NCBI GenBank assembly: GCA_037133475.1
Contig: JBAXOB010000007.1
Span: 1-64,000, forward strand
Reading direction: 5' to 3'
Length of the DNA stretch: 64,000 bases
DNA from: CAIVAT01 sp037133475
GTDB lineage: Bacteria > Bacteroidota > Bacteroidia > Bacteroidales > FEN-979
In this document: positions 35,339 through 43,514 of the stretch, piece after piece
Position numbering within the stretch: the stretch's first letter is position 1
How the letters are laid out: every line of letters starts with the position of its first letter
Notes under the pieces: model-generated
What the model saw: only the letters and a program-made list of their open reading frames with translations
Databases searched by the model: none
Told to the model about the DNA's origin: nothing
Program-made: the position numbers and the translations under genes

Positions 35339-36067
35339 ATGCTGGAAAATTATCACATAGAAAACATCCTGTTTCTTGATATAGAGACGGTGCCTCAATT
35401 TGCCACTTTTGAGGAGCTGCCATGTGAGCTGCAACCCCTCTGGGAAAAAAAAGCAAATCAGTTATCCAGGTTTGGGAAACCGGCCAGTGAAGCGGTTCTA
35501 TCTGCCGCTGAAATTTATGAGAGGGCCGGCATCTACGCCGAATTCGGTAAAGTAATCTGTATCTCCACCGGGATATTCCGACAAGGAGAACTCAACATCC
35601 AATCATACCGGGGTGATGAAGAAAAACAGGTGCTGCTCTCCTTCTGCAAGATGCTTCACAAATCCGCTGAGAAAAAAATCACCCGCCTGTGCGCGCACAA
35701 TGGTAAAGAGTTCGACTTTCCCTACCTGATCAGGCGAATGCTCATCAATGGACTTGAAATACCTGCCATTCTTGACCTTTCCGAAAAAAAACCATGGGAG
35801 GTGAACCACCTGGACACCATGGAACTATGGAAGTTCGGCGATTATAAAAGTTATACTTCACTGGAGTTGCTGGCGGCGGTTTTCGGCATTCCCACCCCAA
35901 AGGATGACATCCGGGGCAGCGATGTGGCAAGGGTTTACTGGCAGGAGCATGATCTGCCGCGTATCGTCACATATTGCCAGAAGGATGTCGTCACCATTGT
36001 CAACCTTTTGCTCAGGTTTAAAGGTCATCCCATGGTCGGAAACAGATCTGTCAGGGTGATGGATTGA
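35339..36067 (+). CDS. 3'-5' exonuclease, DEDDy/PolB-like
   Basis: Ribonuclease H-like exonuclease domain protein of 242 residues. DEDDy motifs are visible: LFLDIETVPQF at about 11-21 (Exo I, D-x-E), LCAHNGKEFDFPYLIRRML at about 117-135 (Exo II, with the N-x3-FD pattern) and YCQKDVVTIVNLLLRF at about 212-227 (Exo III, Y-x3-D). It resembles the stand-alone PolB-like exonuclease proteins, with no polymerase domain. It is followed by a NUDIX gene after 73 bases. Confidence 0.88.
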   Translation: MLENYHIENILFLDIETVPQFATFEELPCELQPLWEKKANQLSRFGKPASEAVLSAAEIYERAGIYAEFGKVICISTGIFRQGELNIQSYRGDEEKQVLLSFCKMLHKSAEKKITRLCAHNGKEFDFPYLIRRMLINGLEIPAILDLSEKKPWEVNHLDTMELWKFGDYKSYTSLELLAAVFGIPTPKDDIRGSDVARVYWQEHDLPRIVTYCQKDVVTIVNLLLRFKGHPMVGNRSVRVMD

Positions 36068-36140
36068 GCCATTTTTCAATAAATCCGATTTTTCCTTCGT
36101 GTTCATTCAATTTTTCACCCCTATTTGCCGTTCTTAGCAC

Positions 36141-36605
36141 ATGGAAATAAATCGTTTCAACATCAGGGTTTACGGATTTCTCATCGACGGCAACAGGGTT
36201 CTCGTGACCGACGAGTTCAGGCTTGGCATTTACATGACCAAATTTCCTGGTGGCGGGCTGCAATTCGGCGAAGGGACCATAGACTGTCTTAAACGGGAAT
36301 TTATGGAAGAACTGCAAATCCCGGTTGAGATACTCTCCCATTTCTATACCACTGAATTCTACCAGCCCACGACCCTGCTTCCCTCCGACATGCAGCTCTT
36401 CAACATATACTACCTTGTGAAGGCTGAGAAACCTTTTCCTTTTAAAACAACCGTAAAACTCAATGACATTCCTACTGTTGATGAAGCGCAAAGCTTCCGG
36501 TGGGTGGCCATGAATGACCTTCATCCGGATGATTTCACCTTCCCGATTGACAAATATGTTATTGCAAAATTAAAGCAATGGTATGTCAATAACACTGTAA
36601 AATGA
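36141..36605 (+). CDS. NUDIX hydrolase
   Basis: Diphosphate hydrolase of 154 residues. The NUDIX box is complete: GGGLQFGEG at about 35-43, then REFMEELQIP about 10 residues later, matching G-x5-E-x7-REUxEExGU except that the final Gly-hydrophobic pair is modified to Gln-Ile. No substrate can be inferred. The stop codon overlaps the next gene's start (ATGA), indicating translational coupling to the lipoprotein. Confidence 0.88.
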   Translation: MEINRFNIRVYGFLIDGNRVLVTDEFRLGIYMTKFPGGGLQFGEGTIDCLKREFMEELQIPVEILSHFYTTEFYQPTTLLPSDMQLFNIYYLVKAEKPFPFKTTVKLNDIPTVDEAQSFRWVAMNDLHPDDFTFPIDKYVIAKLKQWYVNNTVK

Positions 36606-37345
36606 TGCAAATGAGAATAAGAAAGTTTGCCCTGTTGATTCCTGTTTTGTTGTTCCTGGGTGCCTGTCAGCCTCCGGTCAGAAATGGTGCTGCGGTTAAT
36701 GGCCGCCTTGCTGATGGCTCAGGAATGAAAATGGTCCTCCAGGAGATGGGTACAAAGGAGATTCATGCTGTGGATTCGGCAATAATCGGTACCGACGGGA
36801 AGTTCGCATTCAATCCGGCTGTCAGCGAGCCTGGATTCTGGCTGCTGAAGGCACCATCCGGCAAAATCCTGGTGATGGCCATGGAGGCCGGCGACCAGGT
36901 CGAAGTAACGGGCAGTGCGGCCGGTTTCCCCGATAATATCAGCCTGAAAGGACCGCAGGGGGCTATGTTGCTGAATGATTTTTTCAGGTCAACCCGAAAA
37001 AACGAGCGCCGGGTTGACTCGCTGGAAGCATTGCTGATCGACAGGCAGGACAGTGCCGGTTATTTTGAACTTACCCAGAGCATCGACTCCGCCTTCCACA
37101 GGATATGGGACCAACAGCGGTTGCTCGAGACAACCTATATCAAAAACAACCCGGGATCCATAACCTCGCTGATTGTACTGAATTATGCCTTCGGCATGAG
37201 TCCTGTACTCAGTCCTGAGGAAGATCTGGCCTGTTACAAGTCGCTCGATTCAACCCTGGGTGTAAAATACCCGGGAAACAAACATGTACAATATCATCAC
37301 CAGCGGGTGACGGAATTTATCAGGAAACCGCCTGCGCAGAAATAA
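36602..37345 (+). CDS. DUF4369-type lipoprotein
   Basis: Lipoprotein of 247 residues with the lipobox LFLGAC at about 16-21. The N-terminal mature part (about 28-125) has the DUF4369 beta-rich pattern (GRLADGSGMKMVLQEM, then GFWLLKAPSGKILVMAMEAG). In Bacteroidetes this domain usually precedes a thioredoxin-like domain, but here the rest (about 130-247) is helical with no CxxC, so this is a stand-alone DUF4369 protein. It overlaps the NUDIX gene by 4 bases and ends 19 bases before the convergent lpxH gene. Function unknown. Confidence 0.75.
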   Translation: MMQMRIRKFALLIPVLLFLGACQPPVRNGAAVNGRLADGSGMKMVLQEMGTKEIHAVDSAIIGTDGKFAFNPAVSEPGFWLLKAPSGKILVMAMEAGDQVEVTGSAAGFPDNISLKGPQGAMLLNDFFRSTRKNERRVDSLEALLIDRQDSAGYFELTQSIDSAFHRIWDQQRLLETTYIKNNPGSITSLIVLNYAFGMSPVLSPEEDLACYKSLDSTLGVKYPGNKHVQYHHQRVTEFIRKPPAQK

Positions 37346-37364
37346 CATCCGGACACCAAAATAT

Positions 37365-38123
37365 TTAGAGGAATTTTTTCAGTTCCAGCCTTTCGCCGTC
37401 AAACACGGCATAGGTGAAATAGGTTATCCAGTCGCCCAGGACAATCTGCCTGGCCTGGCCGGTTAGCGCCAGATCAAGCGGGTAATGATAATGGCCGAAA
37501 ATAAGGTAGTCCAGGCCGGGATGGCTTTTCAGCAATTCAGTTGAATGGACGGTGATCCGCTCGCGGATCAGCTTCTGAGTGATATCCGTCACGCGCTTCT
37601 CCTTCTCAACATTGGCCTTCCGGCTCCTGCGCGACCAGTAGAGGGCCATCCTGATTCCCAGGTCGGGATGCAGCTGCCGGAAAAGCCACTGGTTGAAAGG
37701 GTTTGCAAAGACTTTTTTGATGAATTTATATCCATGGTCTCCCGGGCCAAGGCCATCGCCGTGTGCCAGGTAGAAGTTTTTGCCACTGAACTGGCGAAAT
37801 TCAGGATCGCGGTGAAGGGTGATATTCAGCTCTTTGGTAAGGTAATCAAAGGCCCACATGTCGTGATTTCCACGGAACAGGTGAACAGGGATTCCCGAAT
37901 CGGTAATTTCGGCCAGTTTCCCCAGGAGCCGCGCGTACCCGCGCGGAATGGCCGTTTTGTATTCAAACCAGAAGTCAAACAGGTCACCCATCAAAAAGAT
38001 CTCGGAGGCATCGGCCCGGGCCATTTCAAGCCAGGCAACGAGTTTCTTCTCGCGCACCAGGCTCCTGTCATGATCCGGGATTCCAAGATGAAAATCAGAA
38101 GCAAAGTAGATCTTTTGACGCAT
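37365..38123 (-). CDS. lpxH: UDP-2,3-diacylglucosamine diphosphatase
   Basis: Metallophosphoesterase of 252 residues that converts UDP-2,3-diacylglucosamine to lipid X in lipid A synthesis. The calcineurin-fold motifs are intact: YFASDFHLG at about 6-14, MGDLFDFWFEY at about 46-56, FRGNHDMW at about 86-93, LAHGDGLGPGDHGY at about 124-137 and FGHYHYP at about 205-211. I choose the ATG at 38123; an in-frame ATG at 38171 would begin within the terminator hairpin between this gene and the ferredoxin gene. The C-terminal helical region is typical of LpxH of Bacteroidetes. Confidence 0.9.
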   Translation of the reverse strand: MRQKIYFASDFHLGIPDHDRSLVREKKLVAWLEMARADASEIFLMGDLFDFWFEYKTAIPRGYARLLGKLAEITDSGIPVHLFRGNHDMWAFDYLTKELNITLHRDPEFRQFSGKNFYLAHGDGLGPGDHGYKFIKKVFANPFNQWLFRQLHPDLGIRMALYWSRRSRKANVEKEKRVTDITQKLIRERITVHSTELLKSHPGLDYLIFGHYHYPLDLALTGQARQIVLGDWITYFTYAVFDGERLELKKFL

Positions 38124-38150
38124 GGGTGAATTTTGGGGCAATTTACAAAA

Positions 38151-38190
38151 AAAAAGCAGCAGGCCCTCCAAACGGGCCTGCTGCTTTTTT
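38151..38190 (-). terminator. Terminator after the ferredoxin gene
   Basis: Perfect 16-base inverted repeat, AAAAAGCAGCAGGCCC (38151-38166) and GGGCCTGCTGCTTTTT (38174-38189), with a 7-base loop and T/A runs on both ends, so it could work in either direction. It separates the ferredoxin gene from lpxH on the minus strand. Confidence 0.9.
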
Positions 38191-38210
38191 ACCTTCCGGT
38201 TTAACCCTGA

Positions 38211-38378
38211 TTACTCAGGATGGATTGCTTCTACCGGGCAAACATCGGCACACGCGCCACAATCGGTGCAGGCTTCCGGGTCGATTTTGTAGATATCACC
38301 TTCAGAGATAGCTTCAACAGGACATTCATCGATGCAAGTTCCGCAAGCAGTGCAATCATCATTGATTTTATAAGCCAT
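38211..38378 (-). CDS. 2[4Fe-4S] ferredoxin
   Basis: Clostridial-type ferredoxin of 55 residues. Two full cluster motifs are visible, CTACGTCIDECP at about 9-20 and CTDCGACADVCP at about 37-48. It is likely the low-potential electron acceptor for the KorAB enzyme encoded divergently 207 bases away, and for the other 2-oxoacid oxidoreductase in this window. It has its own promoter box and a strong terminator, consistent with high single-gene expression. Confidence 0.97.
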   Translation of the reverse strand: MAYKINDDCTACGTCIDECPVEAISEGDIYKIDPEACTDCGACADVCPVEAIHPE

Positions 38379-38437
38379 GACTTATTGAGTTTATGTCCCA
38401 TTTTTCACAGGACGAGTTAATAAAGCGAATTTCATGG

Positions 38438-38445
38438 CAAAGATA
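38438..38445 (-). promoter_or_regulatory. Putative ferredoxin promoter -7 box
   Basis: On the minus strand TATCTTTG, 59 bases before the ferredoxin ATG. The -33 region is T-rich but has no exact TTTG. Confidence 0.5.
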
Positions 38446-38533
38446 AATATTTTATTGAAAACCAGAAAAATGATTTATCCACATTTGTCATGGAGAAGGT
38501 CGCCGGGGTCTTGTTTCTTTTTACAGGTTAACC

Positions 38534-38563
38534 TTTGTCTTTTAAGTTAAATCTGTAACTTTG
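38534..38563 (+). promoter_or_regulatory. korA promoter
   Basis: TTTG at 38534-38537 and TAACTTTG at 38556-38563 with 18 bases between, both full matches to the Bacteroidetes consensus, 22 bases before the korA ATG. It is among the best promoter candidates in the window. Confidence 0.7.
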
Positions 38564-38585
38564 CATCACTAAACTCAATGAAGCT

Positions 38586-40436
38586 ATGGCTAAGAAAAAA
38601 AGACCTGTTATTGAACGTGAAGAGGTTGTTGTTAAGTTTGTCGGCGATTCCGGCGACGGGATGCAACTCACCGGCAGCATGTTTTCTGATGTGGCTGCAA
38701 TTGTCGGAAACGACCTCGCTACATTTCCTGATTTTCCTGCAGAAATCCGCGCCCCACAGAACACCGTTGCAGGTGTGTCCGGGTTCCAGGTACATATGGG
38801 CAGTTCAAAAATTTTCACCACGGGCGACCTGGTCGACGTGCTCGTTACAATGAACCCCGCCTCTCTCAGAGCAAACCTGAAGTGGGCGAAAATTGGCGCT
38901 ACGATCCTCACCGATACGGATGCCTATGATGACAAATCGATCGAAAAGGCCGGTTACAAAAGTAATCCCCTCATCGACGGGTCACTGCAAAACTATAACA
39001 TGATCAAGGCTCCCATTACCACCCTGACCAAGGAGAGCCTCAAGGAGCTTGGTACCGATACCAAAACGGCCGAGCGCAGCAAGAATATGTTTGCACTGGG
39101 TATGCTTTATTATATTTTCAACCGTGACCTGAAACCATCGTTTAAATATTTTGAAGATAAATTCAAGAAAAAGCCGGAACTGATCGATATCAACAAAATC
39201 GTCCTCCAGGCAGGGTACAACTATGCCGACACCATCGAAGCGCTTGAGTCGGTCATCCAGGTTGCACCTGCCAACATGGAAAAAGGCAGGTATCGCAACA
39301 TTACCGGCAATGTAGCCACAGCCTGGGGATTGCTTGCCGCCTCAGAAAAATCGGGACGCCCCCTGTTTCTCGGCTCCTATCCCATCACCCCGGCTACCGA
39401 GATCCTGATGGAGCTTTCCAAGCACAAATCATTGGGAGCAAAAGTATTCCAGGCTGAAGACGAGATCGCCGGAATCTGTTCAGCCATTGGCGCATCTTTT
39501 ACGGGTGCCATGGCCTGTACCACAACTTCGGGTCCCGGGCTTTCACTGAAGAGTGAGGCGATCGGCCTTGCCGTTATCACCGAGCTACCCCTGGTCATTG
39601 TGAATGTTCAGCGTGGCGGCCCTTCAACGGGATTACCTACCAAATCGGAACAAAGCGACCTTTACCAAGCCCTTTTTGGACGTAACGGCGAATGCCCCGT
39701 CATCGTGGTGGCCGCCTCTTCTTCTGAAAACTGTTTTTATTATGCCTATATGACGGCCAAGCTGTCGATGGAACATATGACACCGGCCATCCTGCTTACC
39801 GACGGTTATCTTGGCTTCGGATCCACCCTGTTCCGTATTCCGAAAATGGCCGATATGCCCCCCATCAACCCGCCGATCGCCCAGGCCAACGATCCCGATT
39901 ATAAACCTTACCGACGTAACCCTGATACCCTTGTACGGGAATGGGCGATCCCGGGAACCGAAGGCCTTCGCCACAGGGTAGGCGGCCTCGAAAAAGAAAA
40001 TATCACCGGCGTAGTTTCCACCGATCCTGTGAATCACCAGGTCATGACCAACATGCGCGCGCAGAAGGTCGAAAAGGTGGCGGATTTCATTCCCGAACAG
40101 GAGATCGATGGCCCGGCAGAAGGCGAATTGCTGGTGGTAAGCTGGGGCGGCACCTACGGCGCTGTTCACTCGGCTGTAAGCCAGATGCAAAAAGAGGGCA
40201 GGAACATCAGTCATGCCCATTTCCATTACATCATGCCTCTTCCGAAAAACACGGAAAAGGTGCTGAAAGGATTTAAGAAAATTGTGGTTTGCGAACTAAA
40301 CAGCGGACAATTTGTGAATTACCTCCGCATGAAGTTCCCGATGCCCAATATCACCCAGTTCAACAAGGTTCAGGGATTACCTTTCATGATCAACGAGTTA
40401 ACGGATAAGTTTAACCAACTTTTGGAGGAGAAATAA
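38586..40436 (+). CDS. korA: 2-oxoglutarate:ferredoxin oxidoreductase, alpha subunit (gamma-alpha fusion)
   Basis: Catalytic subunit of 616 residues with the gamma domain fused at the N-terminus (about 15-195, starting VVKFVGDSGDGMQLTGSMFS) and the alpha domain after it (about 225-616, with GSYPITPATEILMELSKH, CTTTSGPGLSLKSEAIGLAV and NVQRGGPSTGLPTKSEQSDL). It works with KorB to convert 2-oxoglutarate + CoA to succinyl-CoA + CO2 with reduction of ferredoxin. The two-subunit form without its own ferredoxin-like subunit fits the nearby separate ferredoxin gene. It is preceded by a consensus promoter and followed after 1 base by korB. Confidence 0.93.
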   Translation: MAKKKRPVIEREEVVVKFVGDSGDGMQLTGSMFSDVAAIVGNDLATFPDFPAEIRAPQNTVAGVSGFQVHMGSSKIFTTGDLVDVLVTMNPASLRANLKWAKIGATILTDTDAYDDKSIEKAGYKSNPLIDGSLQNYNMIKAPITTLTKESLKELGTDTKTAERSKNMFALGMLYYIFNRDLKPSFKYFEDKFKKKPELIDINKIVLQAGYNYADTIEALESVIQVAPANMEKGRYRNITGNVATAWGLLAASEKSGRPLFLGSYPITPATEILMELSKHKSLGAKVFQAEDEIAGICSAIGASFTGAMACTTTSGPGLSLKSEAIGLAVITELPLVIVNVQRGGPSTGLPTKSEQSDLYQALFGRNGECPVIVVAASSSENCFYYAYMTAKLSMEHMTPAILLTDGYLGFGSTLFRIPKMADMPPINPPIAQANDPDYKPYRRNPDTLVREWAIPGTEGLRHRVGGLEKENITGVVSTDPVNHQVMTNMRAQKVEKVADFIPEQEIDGPAEGELLVVSWGGTYGAVHSAVSQMQKEGRNISHAHFHYIMPLPKNTEKVLKGFKKIVVCELNSGQFVNYLRMKFPMPNITQFNKVQGLPFMINELTDKFNQLLEEK

Positions 40437-40437
40437 G

Positions 40438-41475
40438 ATGGACTTCGTAAATACAACCGTTGAACGCAGCAATGTTCAACTAACCAAAGCGGATTTTGAA
40501 AGCGACCAGATGGTCAAATGGTGCCCCGGATGCGGCGGGCACGCCATTCTAAGCGCCGTGGAGCGTGTGTTCCCAAAGATCGGCTACCGCAAGGAGAATT
40601 TCTGTATGATATCCGGAATCGGTTGTTCCTCAAGATTCCCCTATTATGTGAATACCTATGGCATTCATGGCATCCATGGACGCGCAGCGGCCATATCAAC
40701 GGGTGTCAAAATTGCCAATCCCAAACTTAGTGTCTGGACGGTGACAGGAGATGGTGATTCCCTCGCCATTGGCGGAAATCATTTTATCCATGTGATCCGG
40801 CGCAATGTTGACATCAACATCCTGCTGTTCAACAACCAGATTTACGGACTCACCAAGGGACAGTTTTCACCCACAACCCCGATGGGCAAGGTCACAAAGA
40901 CCTCCCCCATGGGTACCATCGAACACCCTTTCAATGTTGGCGAACTTGTTATCGGCGCCCAGGGTACCTTTTTTGCACGCGTTCCCGACAACAATATCAA
41001 CCTGATGACCGAATGCATGTTCGAAGCTGCCAAACACGACGGTACTTCGGTTACCGAGATCATGGAGAACTGCATCATCTTTGCCGACAAGGCCCATGCC
41101 CAGGTTACCGGCAAGGATGTTAAGGACGAAACGATGCTGATCCTCAAAAACGGCGCCCCCATGCTTTTCGGTAAGAACAATGACAAGGGTCTCATCCTGA
41201 AAGACACGCACCTTGAAGTCGGGGAAATCGGCAAGGATGGCATTACCATTGACGATATCCTTATTCACGACCAGTACAACCAGGATCCCGGCATCCAGCT
41301 CATGCTCGCCAAACTGGCACCGCCCCACTTCCCGATGGTTTTCGGCGTTATCAGGTCGGCCATGTATCCTACCTATGATGACCTGGTGGAAGAACAGATC
41401 AAATACGCCAAGGAGACATCCAAGATCAAGAATGTGGACGATTTGCTTAATTCAGGAGATACCTGGGAGATCTGA
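40438..41475 (+). CDS. korB: 2-oxoglutarate:ferredoxin oxidoreductase, beta subunit
   Basis: TPP-binding beta subunit of 345 residues. WCPGCGGHAILSAVERVFPK at about 24-43 has the cysteine pair, SGIGCSSRFPYYVNTYGIHG at about 56-75 the third Cys, and GDGDSLAIGGNHFIH with NNQIYGLTKGQFSPTTP (about 103-143) the TPP motif. The GIGCSSRFPY form points to the 2-oxoglutarate or pyruvate two-subunit class; 2-oxoglutarate is the usual annotation. It ends 22 bases before the first arm of a strong terminator. Confidence 0.94.
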   Translation: MDFVNTTVERSNVQLTKADFESDQMVKWCPGCGGHAILSAVERVFPKIGYRKENFCMISGIGCSSRFPYYVNTYGIHGIHGRAAAISTGVKIANPKLSVWTVTGDGDSLAIGGNHFIHVIRRNVDINILLFNNQIYGLTKGQFSPTTPMGKVTKTSPMGTIEHPFNVGELVIGAQGTFFARVPDNNINLMTECMFEAAKHDGTSVTEIMENCIIFADKAHAQVTGKDVKDETMLILKNGAPMLFGKNNDKGLILKDTHLEVGEIGKDGITIDDILIHDQYNQDPGIQLMLAKLAPPHFPMVFGVIRSAMYPTYDDLVEEQIKYAKETSKIKNVDDLLNSGDTWEI

Positions 41476-41497
41476 GGAAAATCTGTTGAAAGAGATG

Positions 41498-41541
41498 GCG
41501 TAACTACCAGGATTTCCTGAAGTAGTTACGCTGTTTTTTTT
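41498..41541 (+). terminator. Terminator after korB, shared with the convergent kinase gene
   Basis: Inverted repeat GCGTAACTAC (41498-41507) and GTAGTTACGC (41522-41531), 14-base loop, followed by a run of Ts. The right arm includes the last codons of the sensor-kinase gene on the other strand. Confidence 0.8.
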
Positions 41542-43286
41542 TCAGGCACCGTAAAGGCAAACCGGCTCCCCGCACCTGGTTCACTGGTTACATAAATGGT
41601 TCCGTTGTTTTTTTCGATAAAATCCTTTACCAGCAGCAGTCCAAGCCCGGTTCCCTTCTCATCCCCCGTGCCTGGCATGGTCTGCATATTGTCAAGGGTA
41701 AAGAGCCTTTCAATTATCTCCCTTGACATCCCAATCCCGTTGTCGGCAACTGTTACCTCGACCATTCCCTCCCTCACAAGCGAGGAGACCATGATCTCTC
41801 CCCCGGCATGGGTAAACTTGATTGCATTCGAAACGAGGTTCCTGAGTATGGCTGCCATCATATGCCGGTCGGCATAAACCACCTGGCCAGGCGATACCCG
41901 GTTGACGAGCGTGATTTTCTTCTCCTGCACCATCAGGTACATCAGGGAGAAGGTTTCATCAACCAACGCTGATAGTTGCAACTCTTCAGGTTTGTAATCA
42001 ACCTGGTTGAGTTGCATCAACGACCATTGCAGCAGGTTTTCCAGCAGGTTGGATGCACTCTTCGAACCTATGTAGATATTTTCAGCAAAGCGCCGGCGTT
42101 CTGTTTCCGTGAACTCATTATACGAAACCGCCAGGATTTCAGAGAACCCCATGATGGAATTAAAGGGATTCCTCAGGTCGTGGCTGATGACTGAATAGAT
42201 CCGGTCCTTCATCCGGTTCAGATCAGTCAGCTCCGCCGCCAGTTGCCTTAACTGTAATTCGATCTCCTTCCTGTGGTTGATATTATGCAAAATTAACAGG
42301 TTACCGAGAAATTGTCCCCTGTCGCCCCTGAGCGGATAGCGGTTAACCTCAAACCATCCCTGCTGCGGCGACAGGCTGAGCTCGATTCTTGACTCATGGT
42401 TCACCGAACTCCCCGTCAAAACTGGCAACAATGCCGGCATTACATCATCAATTTTCCAGCCTGAAACATTATGGTCAATTTCCAGGAAATTCAAGGCCGC
42501 CTGGCTGATATCCATGATAAAATCGCGGTTGTCGAGAATGATCACGCCATCCTTCATTTTTTCAATCATGAACTGGTGGCTGAATGGCACAATATCGAAG
42601 AGCTGTTCCCTTGAAATTCCCCGGAAAAAGATCAACCCGGCAACCAGGCAGCCCATCGGTGAACAATCGAGCCCCTCAACAGGGCTTATATCCAGGACAT
42701 AAACCAACCCTGTGAATATTGCCACGAAGGATCCCGACAGGAGAAACCAGGCCCTTGACTTAAAATAACCGGGACGTCTTACAATAAACCGGATCAGCAG
42801 GATGTTCGCCAGGAAAATGAGTCCGACCGAATAGGCCATGGCAATATAAAAGGCGGGTCCATGCCGGTAGATCAATATGTTATGCCCGGCCGGGCTCCAC
42901 GAGAAACCGGTCCAGATCAACTGATGCATAAAATGGGTAAATACCAGGAGGATGGTGGTGCAGGGAACGATCCATAGCAGCCAGAAATAGCGTTTAAACC
43001 ATACCGGCTGATCGAGGTCGTAGGAGAGGATAAAACGCAGGAACATCAGGGGAATCCCCATGTTCGAGAAATATTCAAATTGAGACAACGTACTTTTTTC
43101 GGCGATCGAAGGCGCTGAAGATTCAAAAGTCAGGATCAGCGACCAGAAAGCCGCCAGCGCCATCATCCACAAAAACGGCTCCCTCCCCCTGATCTGTTGG
43201 ATGTTGTAAACGGTAAATACCAATTGCAGGCAGACAATTGCCGTGATCAGGTGTATCCAGGTGATATAGGTGATTTGCCAGGTCAT
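41526..43286 (-). CDS. Sensor histidine kinase, 7TM N-terminus
   Basis: Membrane sensor kinase of 586 residues. The N-terminus (about 5-225) has seven hydrophobic segments of the HisK_N-7TM type. A PAS-like domain follows (about 235-340), then HisKA with the phospho-acceptor His369 in VISHDLRNPFNSIMGFSEIL, and HATPase_c with NLVSNAIKFTHAGGE (N box), VADNGIGMS (G1) and GTGLGLLLVKDFI (G2). The ligand sensed by the 7TM part is unknown, and no response regulator gene lies beside it, so it is an orphan kinase here. Its 3' end shares a terminator with korB. Confidence 0.92.
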   Translation of the reverse strand: MTWQITYITWIHLITAIVCLQLVFTVYNIQQIRGREPFLWMMALAAFWSLILTFESSAPSIAEKSTLSQFEYFSNMGIPLMFLRFILSYDLDQPVWFKRYFWLLWIVPCTTILLVFTHFMHQLIWTGFSWSPAGHNILIYRHGPAFYIAMAYSVGLIFLANILLIRFIVRRPGYFKSRAWFLLSGSFVAIFTGLVYVLDISPVEGLDCSPMGCLVAGLIFFRGISREQLFDIVPFSHQFMIEKMKDGVIILDNRDFIMDISQAALNFLEIDHNVSGWKIDDVMPALLPVLTGSSVNHESRIELSLSPQQGWFEVNRYPLRGDRGQFLGNLLILHNINHRKEIELQLRQLAAELTDLNRMKDRIYSVISHDLRNPFNSIMGFSEILAVSYNEFTETERRRFAENIYIGSKSASNLLENLLQWSLMQLNQVDYKPEELQLSALVDETFSLMYLMVQEKKITLVNRVSPGQVVYADRHMMAAILRNLVSNAIKFTHAGGEIMVSSLVREGMVEVTVADNGIGMSREIIERLFTLDNMQTMPGTGDEKGTGLGLLLVKDFIEKNNGTIYVTSEPGAGSRFAFTVPEKKTA

Positions 43287-43502
43287 ATATCCAATAATAA
43301 CAGTTCAAATTTAAGATTATTTTAGGTCAGGCGGCAAAAGGAGAAGGTTCGGCAACATTCATCCTGCCAACGAATGGAAGTATATTATTGATTTTCAATA
43401 TTTCAATTGCCAAATTCTGTTAAAATCACAGGGAAAATCTGACTGTTCGGTAAATTCATCAATAAAATGCGCTCCAGGTATCGGTTTCTGTGATTTACAT
43501 GG

Positions 43503-43510
43503 TAATTTTG
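43503..43510 (+). promoter_or_regulatory. Putative tilS promoter -7 box, near-leaderless
   Basis: TAATTTTG ends four bases before the GTG start of tilS, so transcription would begin at about the first codon. Confidence 0.5.
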
Positions 43511-43514
43511 CACC

